Shown here: piece by piece, positions 49,996 through 58,328 of the stretch
Position numbering within the stretch: position 1 is the stretch's first letter
Layout of the letters: each line of letters begins with the position of its first letter
Source of the DNA: Arthrobacter sp. 131MFCol6.1
GTDB lineage: Bacteria; Actinomycetota; Actinomycetes; Actinomycetales; Micrococcaceae
Direction: 5' to 3'
DNA: 64,000 nt
NCBI RefSeq assembly: GCF_000374925.1
Contig: NZ_KB895555.1
Coordinates: 23,778-87,777 of the forward strand
Translations under genes and position numbers: made by a program
The notes under the pieces: model-generated
Database searches by the model: none
What the model was told of the DNA's origin: nothing
What the model saw: only the letters and a program-made list of their open reading frames with translations

Positions 49996-50130
49996 TTAGG
50001 AACCTTTCACGGCCGGCCGCTTGGCCCCATTATTGGAGCAATCCTAGCGGGAGCGGGCCTTCGTGACGCGGAGGCGGCGGCACGACGCCCTGCGCCTTGA
50101 CTGTTACCGGAGTCACAGCATACTCTTCTG

Positions 50131-50156
50131 GGCAACATGTGTTGCCTATAGGGCAA
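50131..50156. promoter_or_regulatory. Phased GGCAA/TTGCC half-sites in the regulator-symporter divergent region
   Basis: GGCAACATGTGTTGCC (50131-50146) is a perfect 7-2-7 palindrome. TTGCC-TATAG-GGCAA (50142-50156) overlaps it. Half-sites GGCAA, TTGCC and GGCAA start at 50132, 50142 and 50152, exactly 10 bp apart. Located centrally between divergent starts, it is a strong candidate operator for the XRE-cupin protein. Confidence 0.55.
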
Positions 50157-50276
50157 AACCGGAGGTTCCGACGGAAATCCTCCTCTACCCACGTCACGCA
50201 GCAGCAGCCTTGCCGACCATTCTGTTGAGGCCCGGCAAGCCCGCATCCGCTGCCAACCCGCTCCAAGGAGCCTCTA

Positions 50277-51800
50277 ATGGACGCAACTTTCGTCAACATC
50301 GCAATCGTGGTGGTGTACCTGGCCGCCATGCTGGCGTTCGGGTGGTGGGGCAAGTCCCGCACCAAGAACAATAGCGACTTCCTCGTCGCCGGCCGCCGCC
50401 TCGGCCCGTTCCTCTACACCGGCACCATGGCCGCCGTCGTCCTGGGCGGCGCCTCGACCGTCGGCGGTGTGGGCCTCGGCTACAAGTTCGGCATCTCCGG
50501 CATGTGGCTCGTCGTCGCAATCGGCGCCGGCGTCCTGCTGCTGAGCCTGCTCTTCGCCAGCACCATCCAGAAGCTGAAGATCTACACCGTCTCCCAGATG
50601 CTGACCCTGCGCTACGGCAGCAACGCCACGCAGACCTCGGGCATCGTCATGCTCGCCTACACGCTGATGCTCTGCGCCACCTCCACGGGCGCCTACGCCA
50701 CCATCTTCGTGGTGCTCTTCGGCTGGGACCGCGCCGTCGCGATCGCCGTCGGCGGGGCAATCGTGCTGGTGTACTCGACCATCGGCGGCATGTGGTCCAT
50801 CACCCTGGCCGACCAGGTCCAGTTCGTCATCAAGACGGTCGGCATCTTCTTCCTGATGCTGCCGTTCACGCTCAACGCCGCCGGCGGCCTCGACGGGATC
50901 CGCAGCCGGGTGGACGCCACGTTCTTCCAGATCGACGGCATCGGCGCCCAGACGATCATCACGTACTTTGTGGTCTACACCCTCGGCCTGCTGATCGGCC
51001 AGGACATCTGGCAGCGTGTGTTCACCGCCAAGACGCCTGAAGTTGCGCGCTGGGGCGGCGCGACGGCCGGCATCTACTGCATCCTCTACGGCGCAGCCGG
51101 CGCCCTGATCGGCCTCGGCGCCCGCGTGGCCCTGCCGCAGATCGACGTCAAGGCCCTGGGCAAGGACGTTGTCTACGCCGAGGTCGCCACCCACCTGTTG
51201 CCCATCGGCATCGGCGGCCTCGTGCTGGCCGCCGCCGTCGCTGCCATGATGTCCACCGCCTCCGGTGCCCTGATCGCAGCCGCCACCGTGGCCCGCGCCG
51301 ATGTGCTGCCGTTCGTTGCCGGCTGGTTCGGCAAGACAGTCAACACCGATGACACCGACAACCCGGAACACGACGTCAAGGCCAACCGCATGTGGGTCCT
51401 GGGCCTGGGCATCGTGGCAATCGTGATCGCCATCGTCACCAAGGACGTTGTCGCGGCCCTGACCATTGCCTACGACATCCTTGTCGGCGGCCTGCTGGTG
51501 GCCATCCTCGGCGGTCTGGTCTGGAAGCGCGGCACCGGCGTCGCCGCCGCGGCGTCCATGGCGGTCGGCTCGGTCATCACGCTCGGCACCATGATCATCC
51601 TGGAAGTCAACGCCGAGGTTCCGCTGGACGGCATCTACGCCAACGAGCCGATCTACTACGGCCTGGCGGCTTCCGCGGCCGTCTACATCGCGGTGTCGCT
51701 GCTGACCAAGCCGACGGATCCCGCGGTCATGCAGAACTGGCGCCGGCGTGTCGCCGGCGGCGCGGCCGAGGAAGAAAAGGCCCCGGCCCTCACGCACTAG
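50277..51800 (+). CDS. Sodium:solute symporter family protein
   Basis: A 507-residue, 12- to 13-helix SSS-family carrier. Visible motifs: FGWWGKSRTKNNSDFLVAGR near residue 20, VLGGASTVGGVGLGYKFG near 55, IGGMWSITLADQVQFVIK near 170, and DIWQRVFTAKTPEVARWGGA near 240. AAGGAG precedes ATG 50277. It imports an organic solute with Na+. Divergent pairing with a PuuR-like regulator suggests an amine, amino acid or guanidino compound. The C-terminal 16 bases including the stop are duplicated in tandem immediately downstream. Confidence 0.9.
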   Translation: MDATFVNIAIVVVYLAAMLAFGWWGKSRTKNNSDFLVAGRRLGPFLYTGTMAAVVLGGASTVGGVGLGYKFGISGMWLVVAIGAGVLLLSLLFASTIQKLKIYTVSQMLTLRYGSNATQTSGIVMLAYTLMLCATSTGAYATIFVVLFGWDRAVAIAVGGAIVLVYSTIGGMWSITLADQVQFVIKTVGIFFLMLPFTLNAAGGLDGIRSRVDATFFQIDGIGAQTIITYFVVYTLGLLIGQDIWQRVFTAKTPEVARWGGATAGIYCILYGAAGALIGLGARVALPQIDVKALGKDVVYAEVATHLLPIGIGGLVLAAAVAAMMSTASGALIAAATVARADVLPFVAGWFGKTVNTDDTDNPEHDVKANRMWVLGLGIVAIVIAIVTKDVVAALTIAYDILVGGLLVAILGGLVWKRGTGVAAAASMAVGSVITLGTMIILEVNAEVPLDGIYANEPIYYGLAASAAVYIAVSLLTKPTDPAVMQNWRRRVAGGAAEEEKAPALTH

Positions 51801-51816
51801 GGCCCTCACGCACTAG
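51785..51816 (+). repeat. 16-bp tandem duplication spanning the symporter stop codon
   Basis: GGCCCTCACGCACTAG at 51785-51800 is repeated exactly at 51801-51816. The first copy ends the symporter gene. The second repeats the terminal sequence and stop in the 3' untranslated region. Confidence 0.85.
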
Positions 51817-51856
51817 GAACCTGACCCGTCAGGGTCCTGACCGCGAGTTACAGGTC

Positions 51857-51891
51857 GACGGCGGCGCTCCCCACGCGGGGGCGCCGCCGTC
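51857..51891 (+). terminator. Terminator after the symporter gene
   Basis: GACGGCGGCGCTCCCC and GGGGGCGCCGCCGTC form a long stem around ACGC, followed by GGCCTTTGGGCTATTTATT. The tract is only partly T-rich but suits termination. Two copies of CTTTGGGCTATTTA follow. Confidence 0.65.
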
Positions 51892-51943
51892 GGCCTTTGG
51901 GCTATTTATTCGGCTTTGGGCTATTTAACGGGCCGCGGGAGAA

Positions 51944-52180
51944 TCACTCGTTTTCCTCAGTGGCAAGGAATTCTTCCCCCTCCAGGGGCACCACCGGCGT
52001 CTCGTCGCCCAGGAAGTCGTCCGCGTCCAGGGGAACGAGCCGATCGGCCTCTTCGAGAAGCTCCTCGTCCTCGGTCTCCGCGGCATCACTGACGGGCGCG
52101 TCCTCGGCGTAGTCGTAGGCGGGATCGGACTCGAGGGAGTCCCGGGCCGGCTGGATGGGATGTGATGCGGTGCTGTCCAT
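51944..52180 (-). CDS. Small acidic hypothetical protein
   Basis: A 78-residue protein, MDSTASHPIQPARDSLESDP to FLATEENE, with about a third of residues Asp or Glu and no hydrophobic core evident, likely disordered. GGAGG lies at good distance before ATG 52180. No family recognised. It stands alone between the symporter terminator and the VIT1-like gene. Confidence 0.65.
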   Translation of the reverse strand: MDSTASHPIQPARDSLESDPAYDYAEDAPVSDAAETEDEELLEEADRLVPLDADDFLGDETPVVPLEGEEFLATEENE

Positions 52181-52441
52181 GGTGCAACCTCCATGCGGCT
52201 TCGGCGGCGGCAGGGCCCCGGGGAGCCCGCCCTGGGTTTCATTCGAACACCGCGGACCCGGGCGGTCAAGGGCTCACAATTGCGGCCGGAAAGCGGCTGC
52301 GGGCGGCCCCGCCACGGCAGGGCAGTTACGGCCTCCCTAAACTTTCCGCTGAGGATGGCCAGCCGGAAAGACGCGGAAATACCGGGTACTCTGGAGTCGC
52401 AATGGGGCCGGACCATGCCCGACCAAACCCAGGAGTTTTTC

Positions 52442-53743
52442 GTGTCTCAGCACACCGAATCGGACCGCAACGATTCTTCGCAGCACCACCCGACACAGCC
52501 CTCCCAGGTCCCCGAGACGGACCCGCGCCCCGCCCCGCCGCACGCCTCCCCTGCCCCCGGCGAGACTCCCCGCACCGCACCTGCCGTCAGCGCACCCAGC
52601 CCGGAGCCCGGAACAGACGCGAGCGCAGCGCCCAGCACGGCCGCCGGTTCAGATCCGAGCGCAGCGCCCAGCGCAGGGGACATCAAGCGCTGGCGCCAGT
52701 ACCTCGCCGATGAACGTGCCGAGGCGGCCGTCTACCGGGACCTGGCGCAGAACCGTGCCGGCGAGGAGCGCGCCATCCTGCTGGCGCTGGCCGAGGCCGA
52801 GGGACGCCATGAGGCGCACTGGCTCCAGTTGCTGGGCGATCATGCCGGCAAGGACCGGCATGCCTCACTCCGGAGCCGGTTGTTGGGCTTCCTGGCCCGG
52901 CATTTCGGCTCGGTCTTCGTCCTGGCCCTGGCCCAGCGGGCGGAGAGCCGCTCCCCGTACGCCACCGAATCGTTCGCCACCCCAGCCATGGTCGCCGACG
53001 AGCAGATCCATGAGGAAGTGGTCCGCGGGCTGGCCACCCGGGGCCGCAACCGGCTGGCCGGAACGTTCCGCGCCGCCGTCTTCGGCGCCAACGACGGCCT
53101 GGTCAGCAACCTGTCCCTCGTCATGGGCATGGCGGCCTCGGGCGTGGGAAGCCAGGTAGTGCTCCTCAGCGGCGTCGCCGGGCTGCTGGCGGGCGCATTA
53201 TCCATGGGGGCCGGGGAGTTTATTTCCGTCCGGTCGCAGCGGGAGCTCCTCGCCGCGACCCGTCCCACCCAGATCACGTTGGCGGCGGCGCCGCTGCTCG
53301 ATATCGAGCACAACGAACTCCTGCTCGTCTATCTGGCCCGCGGCATGTCCCGGGAGGCCGCCGAGCACCGCGTCGCGGAGCGGATGGGCCTGCTGGACTG
53401 TGACTGCGATCCCAGCCTGTCCCTGCGGCCGGAACTGCCCGAAAGCGAGGACCAGCACGAGGCGGTCGGCACCGCCTGGGGTGCGGCGGCGTCGAGCTTC
53501 TGCTTCTTCGCCTCCGGCGCGATCGTGCCCATCATTCCTTTCCTGCTGGGCATGACAGGGCTCGCCGCACTGGTGGTTTCCGCGGCCCTCGTCGGCGTGG
53601 CGCTGCTGCTCACCGGCGGCGTCGTGGGCCTGCTCTCGGGCACGTCGCCGGCCACCCGCGGCCTGCGCCAGCTGGCCATCGGCATGGGTGCCGCCGGCGT
53701 GACGTACCTGCTGGGCATGGCCTTTGGCGCCGTGGTTGGCTAG
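52442..53743 (+). CDS. VIT1/CCC1-type metal transporter with N-terminal ferritin-like domain
   Basis: A 433-residue protein from GTG 52442, with AGGAG 6 nt upstream. The open frame extends further 5' but without support. A Pro/Ala/Ser-rich leader (1-78) is followed by a ferritin-like four-helix region (80-190: YLADERAEAAVYRDLAQ, AEAEGRHEAHWLQLLGDHAG, ADEQIHEEVV) with Glu and His ligands, then a CCC1/VIT1 membrane domain starting FRAAVFGANDGLVSNLSLVM and including SMGAGEFISVRSQRELL. It likely exports or detoxifies Fe or Mn, with the ferritin-like part sensing or oxidising iron, as in MbfA. The next gene overlaps its stop by one base. Confidence 0.86.
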   Translation: MSQHTESDRNDSSQHHPTQPSQVPETDPRPAPPHASPAPGETPRTAPAVSAPSPEPGTDASAAPSTAAGSDPSAAPSAGDIKRWRQYLADERAEAAVYRDLAQNRAGEERAILLALAEAEGRHEAHWLQLLGDHAGKDRHASLRSRLLGFLARHFGSVFVLALAQRAESRSPYATESFATPAMVADEQIHEEVVRGLATRGRNRLAGTFRAAVFGANDGLVSNLSLVMGMAASGVGSQVVLLSGVAGLLAGALSMGAGEFISVRSQRELLAATRPTQITLAAAPLLDIEHNELLLVYLARGMSREAAEHRVAERMGLLDCDCDPSLSLRPELPESEDQHEAVGTAWGAAASSFCFFASGAIVPIIPFLLGMTGLAALVVSAALVGVALLLTGGVVGLLSGTSPATRGLRQLAIGMGAAGVTYLLGMAFGAVVG

Positions 53744-54714
53744 TGGACGGTCCTGAGTTTCGGGACCGCGGATCACGGCACAGCCGGCCAGCCACCGCGC
53801 TGCGGATCGTCAGGAACCTGGCCGCCGCCGCGGTGATCGCCGGCGGAGCCTTCCTCACCGCGGGACTTGTCTACGGCGATCCCCGGTTCACGGGCCTCTT
53901 CGAGGTCACCCGCGGAACGGGGAACACCGCGGGGCACAACGCAGAAAACAACGCAGGGCACAATTCAGGCAGTGACGTGCACGCACAGCCGCAGGCTGGC
54001 CAGGCTTCCGGCCAGCCTGCCGTGCCGGCCGGAGGAGACCGGACGGACACTCCCCCGCCCGGGCTCGAGGAGCAGGACCAGCCCCTCGGCCTGCCCCGGA
54101 AACCGGAGGCCGCCAGCACTTCGTACAAGTTCCTTGCAACGAACGACGACGGCACTCCGGTGGGTTACTCGCCGTGCCGTCCGCTGCACTACGTCATCAA
54201 TGCCGCCCTGGCCCCGCAGGGTGCCGAGCGGCTTGTGGAGGACTCGATCCGGACGATCTCGGAGGCCACCGGGATCACGTTCATCAATGACGGCCCCACG
54301 TCCGAGGCGCCCTCGCCCACCCGGGCGCCCTACCAGAAGGACCGCTACGGGGACCGGTGGGCGCCGCTGCTAATCGCCTGGACCACACCGGAGCAGGCAC
54401 CGCAGCTCAAAGGCCCGGTGATCGGCACGGGCGGGAGCACACACTTCAGTTTCGGCGACGGTCCCAAGAGCTTCGTCACCGGCAGCCTGGAACTGGATGC
54501 GCCGCAAATCGCGGATGACCTGGACCGCGCCGAGGGCGCAGCTTATGCCACGGCCGTAATCCTGCACGAGCTCGGCCATGTGATGGGCTTGGAACATGTC
54601 GATGACCCGGCCCAGCTGATGTACCCCGAGATCGGAGCCCCGGACGGGCTTGCCGACGGCGACCTGAACGGACTCTACGAGCTCGGCCACGCCCAGTGCC
54701 GCAAGGATCTCTGA
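53743..54714 (+). CDS. Matrixin-type zinc metalloprotease, membrane-anchored
   Basis: A 323-residue protein. One N-terminal membrane segment (NLAAAAVIAGGAFLTAGLVY) is followed by a Gly/Pro/His-containing linker and a metzincin catalytic domain with HELGHVMGLEHV (three His and the catalytic Glu) and the Met-turn LMYPEIG. The start GTG shares its first base with the stop of the VIT1-like gene (TAGTG), so translation is coupled. Probably a cell-surface or exported peptidase. Why it is paired with an iron transporter is unclear. Confidence 0.87.
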   Translation: MDGPEFRDRGSRHSRPATALRIVRNLAAAAVIAGGAFLTAGLVYGDPRFTGLFEVTRGTGNTAGHNAENNAGHNSGSDVHAQPQAGQASGQPAVPAGGDRTDTPPPGLEEQDQPLGLPRKPEAASTSYKFLATNDDGTPVGYSPCRPLHYVINAALAPQGAERLVEDSIRTISEATGITFINDGPTSEAPSPTRAPYQKDRYGDRWAPLLIAWTTPEQAPQLKGPVIGTGGSTHFSFGDGPKSFVTGSLELDAPQIADDLDRAEGAAYATAVILHELGHVMGLEHVDDPAQLMYPEIGAPDGLADGDLNGLYELGHAQCRKDL

Positions 54715-54718
54715 TCCG

Positions 54719-55852
54719 CTAGCGCTCCAGCGCCTCAAGGGCTTCTGCGACCGAATCGACCAGGAAGATCCGTCCCTCCATCCGGCGCCCTGACGCCAGG
54801 CTCTGTAAGAGGGGCCACGCCGGGAACCGCCGCAGCCAGTGTTCGTGCCCCACCAGGACCATGGGGGTGACGGTTTCCGGAGCGGCGTAGTAGTTCTCGC
54901 AGGCGTCCTGAAAGATCTCCTGGACGGTGCCGCCGGAACCCGGCAAGAAGACGATGCCGCCGTTGCACAGTTCAAGCAGGATGGCTTCCCGGATGGCGTT
55001 CGCGAAGTATTTGGCCACGTGGGTGGCGAAGAAGTTCGGTGGTTCATGACCGTAGAACCACGTGGGAATCCCCAGCGACGGCTTACCCTCCGGGTGGCGT
55101 TGGGCGACCGCCGCAGCAGCCCGCGCCCAGGCGGACACCGAGGGGCGGAAGGACGGCACCGCCGCGAGGTCTGCCAGGGCCCGCCGGAAGTCCGGCTCGG
55201 GGGCTTCGCTGAGGAAGGCGCCCAGGTTCGCGGCCTCCATGGCCCCGGGGCCGCCGCCCGTGGCTACCACCCGTCCGCTCCGGGCCAGCATCCGGCCCAG
55301 CAGTGCGGCTTCCTCAAATACGGCGGTGCCGCGGCGGGCAATATGCCCGCCCATGACCCCCACCATCGTGCGGCCGGCGCGGAGATAGGTGCCGGCCAAC
55401 TCGTCGAGGGCCACGCCGATCGAATGGTCATGCAGGGCGGCGGCCAGAGTCGCATCGAGCCGGCGGCGCTGGCCCGTCCGGATGCTCCACTGGTACACCC
55501 GCGCGTCGAGCGTGTCCTCATAGGGCGACGCGGCGATCCCGGCATAAAGTTCCAGCGGCGTATACAACTGCCCGCGGTAGGGGTTGAACGGCACCGCCGT
55601 GAGCCGGGGAAAGATGAGGGCGCCCCGGCCGCGCAGCAAATCCTCCACACCCTGATCGAACCTGCAGCCCAGGAAGACCGCGCCCTGGGCCTCCAGCGCC
55701 TCCAACTGTGTCCGGCGGCCCCGCAGATCCAGGGACTGGACATGCCAGCCGTGCATGCTGCGCGCCCCCGCCGCGACCAGCCGGTCGAAACCGGCAACGC
55801 TCTCGACATCCAACGTGCGGGGGCTGGGGTAAAGGCTGCGGGCGGCGCTCAT
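54719..55852 (-). CDS. LOG family Rossmann-fold protein
   Basis: A 377-residue protein with the LOG/lysine-decarboxylase-like motifs GVMGGHIARRG, VVATGGGPGAMEAANLGAF and LPGSGGTVQEIFQDACENYY (variant of PGGxGTxxE). LOG enzymes release cytokinin bases from nucleotides or hydrolyse other nucleotides. This one is longer than typical LOG (about 180-250) by an N-terminal extension of about 150 residues with DLRGRRTQLEALEAQGAVFL. The extension is seen in actinobacterial homologues of unknown substrate. It is convergent with the protease gene. Confidence 0.8.
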   Translation of the reverse strand: MSAARSLYPSPRTLDVESVAGFDRLVAAGARSMHGWHVQSLDLRGRRTQLEALEAQGAVFLGCRFDQGVEDLLRGRGALIFPRLTAVPFNPYRGQLYTPLELYAGIAASPYEDTLDARVYQWSIRTGQRRRLDATLAAALHDHSIGVALDELAGTYLRAGRTMVGVMGGHIARRGTAVFEEAALLGRMLARSGRVVATGGGPGAMEAANLGAFLSEAPEPDFRRALADLAAVPSFRPSVSAWARAAAAVAQRHPEGKPSLGIPTWFYGHEPPNFFATHVAKYFANAIREAILLELCNGGIVFLPGSGGTVQEIFQDACENYYAAPETVTPMVLVGHEHWLRRFPAWPLLQSLASGRRMEGRIFLVDSVAEALEALER

Positions 55853-55877
55853 GGAGCCAGCCTAGACCGTCGCCAAT

Positions 55878-55948
55878 CCCCCGTTGCCCTATCACTTTTG
55901 GTGGCCATTCCGGGATCTTGAGGCCCAAAAGTGATAGCGCAACGGGGG
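55878..55948. repeat. 24-bp inverted repeat with one mismatch
   Basis: Left arm 55878-55901 starts CCCCCGTTGCCCTATCACTT and right arm 55925-55948 is its reverse complement apart from one base, around a 23-nt loop. It lies between the SDR stop (55959) and the LOG start (55852). It may terminate the SDR transcript or be a dispersed intergenic repeat. Confidence 0.75.
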
Positions 55949-55958
55949 TGCGTGCAGA

Positions 55959-56735
55959 TTAGGACACCTGGAGGCCGCCGTTGATGTCATAGGTGGCCGC
56001 GGTGATGTAACCGGCGTCCGGGCCGAGCAGGAAGGCGATCAGGGCCGCCACTTCCTCGCGGCTGCCGACCCGCCCCATCATGATGCCCTCCGACATCTGC
56101 GCCTTGCGTTCCTCGCTCAGGGTGCCGCCCATGATGTCGGTGTCGATGGGGCCGGGGGCGATCGCGTTGACCGTGACCCCGAACTCGCCCACCTCGCGGG
56201 CCAGGGCGCGGGTGAATCCGATGATCCCGGCCTTGGAGGCGCTGTAGGCGACCTTGGAGTAGGTGCCGCCGCCCCGCTGTGCCGAAATCGAGGAGATGCT
56301 CACGATCCGGCCGAGCTTGCGCTCGATCATGCCCTTGAGCACGCGCTGGGAGACGATGAAGGATCCGCGCATGTTGATGGCGAAGACCTTGTCCCATTCC
56401 TCGACCGTGGTGTCCATGAACGGCGTCGGGGAACTGATGCCGGCCAGGTTGGCCAGCGCGACGATCGGGGGCAGCGAGCCTTCGATCTCGGTGATGGCCC
56501 GGTCAACGGACGCGGCGTCGGAGACGTCCGCACCGACGCCGATGGCCTTGACCGCACGGTTGGAACCGATCTCGGCGGCAGCGGCGCTGGCGTCCTCGGC
56601 ATTGATGTCCAGGATTGCGATGGACCAGCCCTCGCTGGCCAGGCGGTCGGCGGCGGCACGGCCGATGCCGCGGGCTGACGCGGCTCCGGTCAGGACCACA
56701 GTGCGTTCAGTGGGGAACGGGGTAATTGATGTCAT
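55959..56735 (-). CDS. SDR family oxidoreductase, paralogue of the one at 13652
   Basis: A 258-residue short-chain dehydrogenase: nucleotide motif TGAASARGIG (16-25), catalytic Ser148/149, Tyr164 and Lys168 (YSASK). It shares PFPTERT, IVALAN(V/L)AG(V/I)SSP, SAQRGGGT and GPIDTDIMGGTLSEERK with the SDR at 13652-14419. It follows an ACS-family MFS gene by 26 bp. Likely oxidises the sugar acid or polyol imported by that carrier, a different but related substrate from the first cluster. Confidence 0.87.
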   Translation of the reverse strand: MTSITPFPTERTVVLTGAASARGIGRAAADRLASEGWSIAILDINAEDASAAAAEIGSNRAVKAIGVGADVSDAASVDRAITEIEGSLPPIVALANLAGISSPTPFMDTTVEEWDKVFAINMRGSFIVSQRVLKGMIERKLGRIVSISSISAQRGGGTYSKVAYSASKAGIIGFTRALAREVGEFGVTVNAIAPGPIDTDIMGGTLSEERKAQMSEGIMMGRVGSREEVAALIAFLLGPDAGYITAATYDINGGLQVS

Positions 56736-56761
56736 GACGACGATTCCTTCAGGGGTTCGGA

Positions 56762-58135
56762 TCAGGATACTTTGGCCGGGTCGACGGCGGCAGCCGCTGC
56801 GACCGCGGGGTCAAGGCCGGCGTCGCCTTCGGGGCGCCGGCGGGCGTAGAGGTAGGTGGCCACGGCGGTGAGGCACAGGCAGAGGGACAGGAACAGCAGC
56901 CCGCTCTGGTTGCTTCCGGTGGCGTCCTTGAGGAGGCCGACGGCGTACGGGGAGATGAAGCCGCCGAGGTTTCCGAGGGAGTTCACCAGGGCCAGTCCGG
57001 AAGCGGCAGCCGCACCGGTCAGTGCCGCGGAGGGCATCGAGAGGAACGGGGCGATGGCCCCGTAGATCCCCATGGCCGAGACCGTCAGGCCGATCATCGC
57101 GAGGAAGGGGTTGACCGGCAGCAGGTAGCCGGCGGCCAGGAGTCCGACGCCCGCGAGCACCATGCTGACCGAGGCGTGCCAGGCACGCTTGCCGGTCCGG
57201 TCCGCGCGCTTGCTCCAGAAGTAGACGAATACTGCGGCCACGGCATAGGGGATGAAGACGATGAAGCCGATCTCGGCCGTGGAGAACTTGCCGAGGGCCG
57301 CGACGATGGTGGGCATCCACAGGCCCAGGCCGTAGATTCCGCACACCAGTCCGAAGTAGAGGGCGGAGTAGACCAGGGTGCGCTTGTCCTTGAGCCCGGC
57401 CAGGAAGTTGTGCTTGCCCGACTGGGACTTGGCCGCCAGTTCGGCGTCCATGGTGGCCGTGAGCCAGTTGCGCTCGTCGGCCTCGAGCCATTTGGCGTCC
57501 CGCGGACGGTCCGTCATGAGGATGGGCGTCAGCAGGCCGAGGGCGATCGCCGGGATGCCTTCGATGATGTAGAGCCACTGCCAGCCCTGGAGGCCCATGA
57601 CGCCGTCCATCTGCAGCAGGAGTCCGGATACCGGGGCGCCGAGCGCGTTGGATACAGGCTGGGCAAGGATGAAGATGCCCAGCACTGTGACGCGCTGCGC
57701 GGCGGGGAACCACAGCGTCAGGTAGAACAGGATCGCCGGGAAGAATCCGGCCTCGGCGGCACCGAGCAGGAACCGGATGATGTAGTAGGTGGTTTCACCG
57801 TTCACCAGGCACATGGCGGTGGCGAAGATGCCCCACGTGATCAGGATGCGGGCCAGCCATTTCCGGGCTCCGAACCGGTACATGCCCGCGTTGCTGGGAA
57901 CCTCCAGGAGGGCGTAGCCAAGGAAGAAGATGCCGGCGCCCAGTCCGTAGGCAGCGGAGTTCAGGCCGATGTCCTCGCTCATGGTGAGTTTGGCGAATCC
58001 GACGTTGTTGCGGTCCAGGTAGGCAACGAAGTAGAGCAGGACAATCAGGGGCATGACGCGGCGGCGGACCTTGCGGAGCGTGCGGTCGCCCAGTTCGCCG
58101 AGTCCGAAGGACTTGGGGGCTAATGAAGTCATCAT
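56762..58135 (-). CDS. MFS carrier, ACS family, paralogue of the one at 12015
   Basis: A 457-residue, 12-helix carrier: YFVAYLDRNNVGFAKLTMSE near residue 40, GYALLEVPSNAGMYRFGARK near 75 and LLGAAEAGFFPAILFYLTLW near 125. ACS members take up sugar acids or tartrate-like compounds. MMTS start at 58135 or Met at 58132 are both possible. It begins the MFS-SDR operon. A 19-bp palindrome at 58247 lies 112 bp upstream. Confidence 0.87.
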   Translation of the reverse strand: MMTSLAPKSFGLGELGDRTLRKVRRRVMPLIVLLYFVAYLDRNNVGFAKLTMSEDIGLNSAAYGLGAGIFFLGYALLEVPSNAGMYRFGARKWLARILITWGIFATAMCLVNGETTYYIIRFLLGAAEAGFFPAILFYLTLWFPAAQRVTVLGIFILAQPVSNALGAPVSGLLLQMDGVMGLQGWQWLYIIEGIPAIALGLLTPILMTDRPRDAKWLEADERNWLTATMDAELAAKSQSGKHNFLAGLKDKRTLVYSALYFGLVCGIYGLGLWMPTIVAALGKFSTAEIGFIVFIPYAVAAVFVYFWSKRADRTGKRAWHASVSMVLAGVGLLAAGYLLPVNPFLAMIGLTVSAMGIYGAIAPFLSMPSAALTGAAAASGLALVNSLGNLGGFISPYAVGLLKDATGSNQSGLLFLSLCLCLTAVATYLYARRRPEGDAGLDPAVAAAAAVDPAKVS

Positions 58136-58246
58136 CGACCTTCTTACGTGTTTTCCTGCCCTGCGGCTGTGCCGGGTGAGGAAATCGGTGGATTGGGGTG
58201 GTCATCCTGCCCGCTTGGAAGCGCGTGCTGCAGGATACTTGTTGAG

Positions 58247-58265
58247 TCAGATGTCAGACATCTGA
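58247..58265. promoter_or_regulatory. 19-bp palindrome, candidate FadR-type GntR operator
   Basis: TCAGATGTC-A-GACATCTGA is a perfect 9-1-9 palindrome located between the GntR gene stop (58329) and the MFS start (58135). Size and symmetry match FadR/FCD regulator sites. The GntR protein encoded just upstream is the obvious binder. Confidence 0.6.
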
Positions 58266-58328
58266 TTCAGGAACTAGGCAAAATCTTAGGATGTGATTCG
58301 GATTACGTCAAGAGTCCGGAGGTGGACG

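Noticed and set aside
43489..50156. Common regulation of the MarR and XRE-cupin promoters through TTGCC/GGCAA
   Set aside because: Both have TTGCC..GGCAA palindromes, but spacers differ (3 and 5 bp) and the regulators are unrelated, so the resemblance is probably chance.
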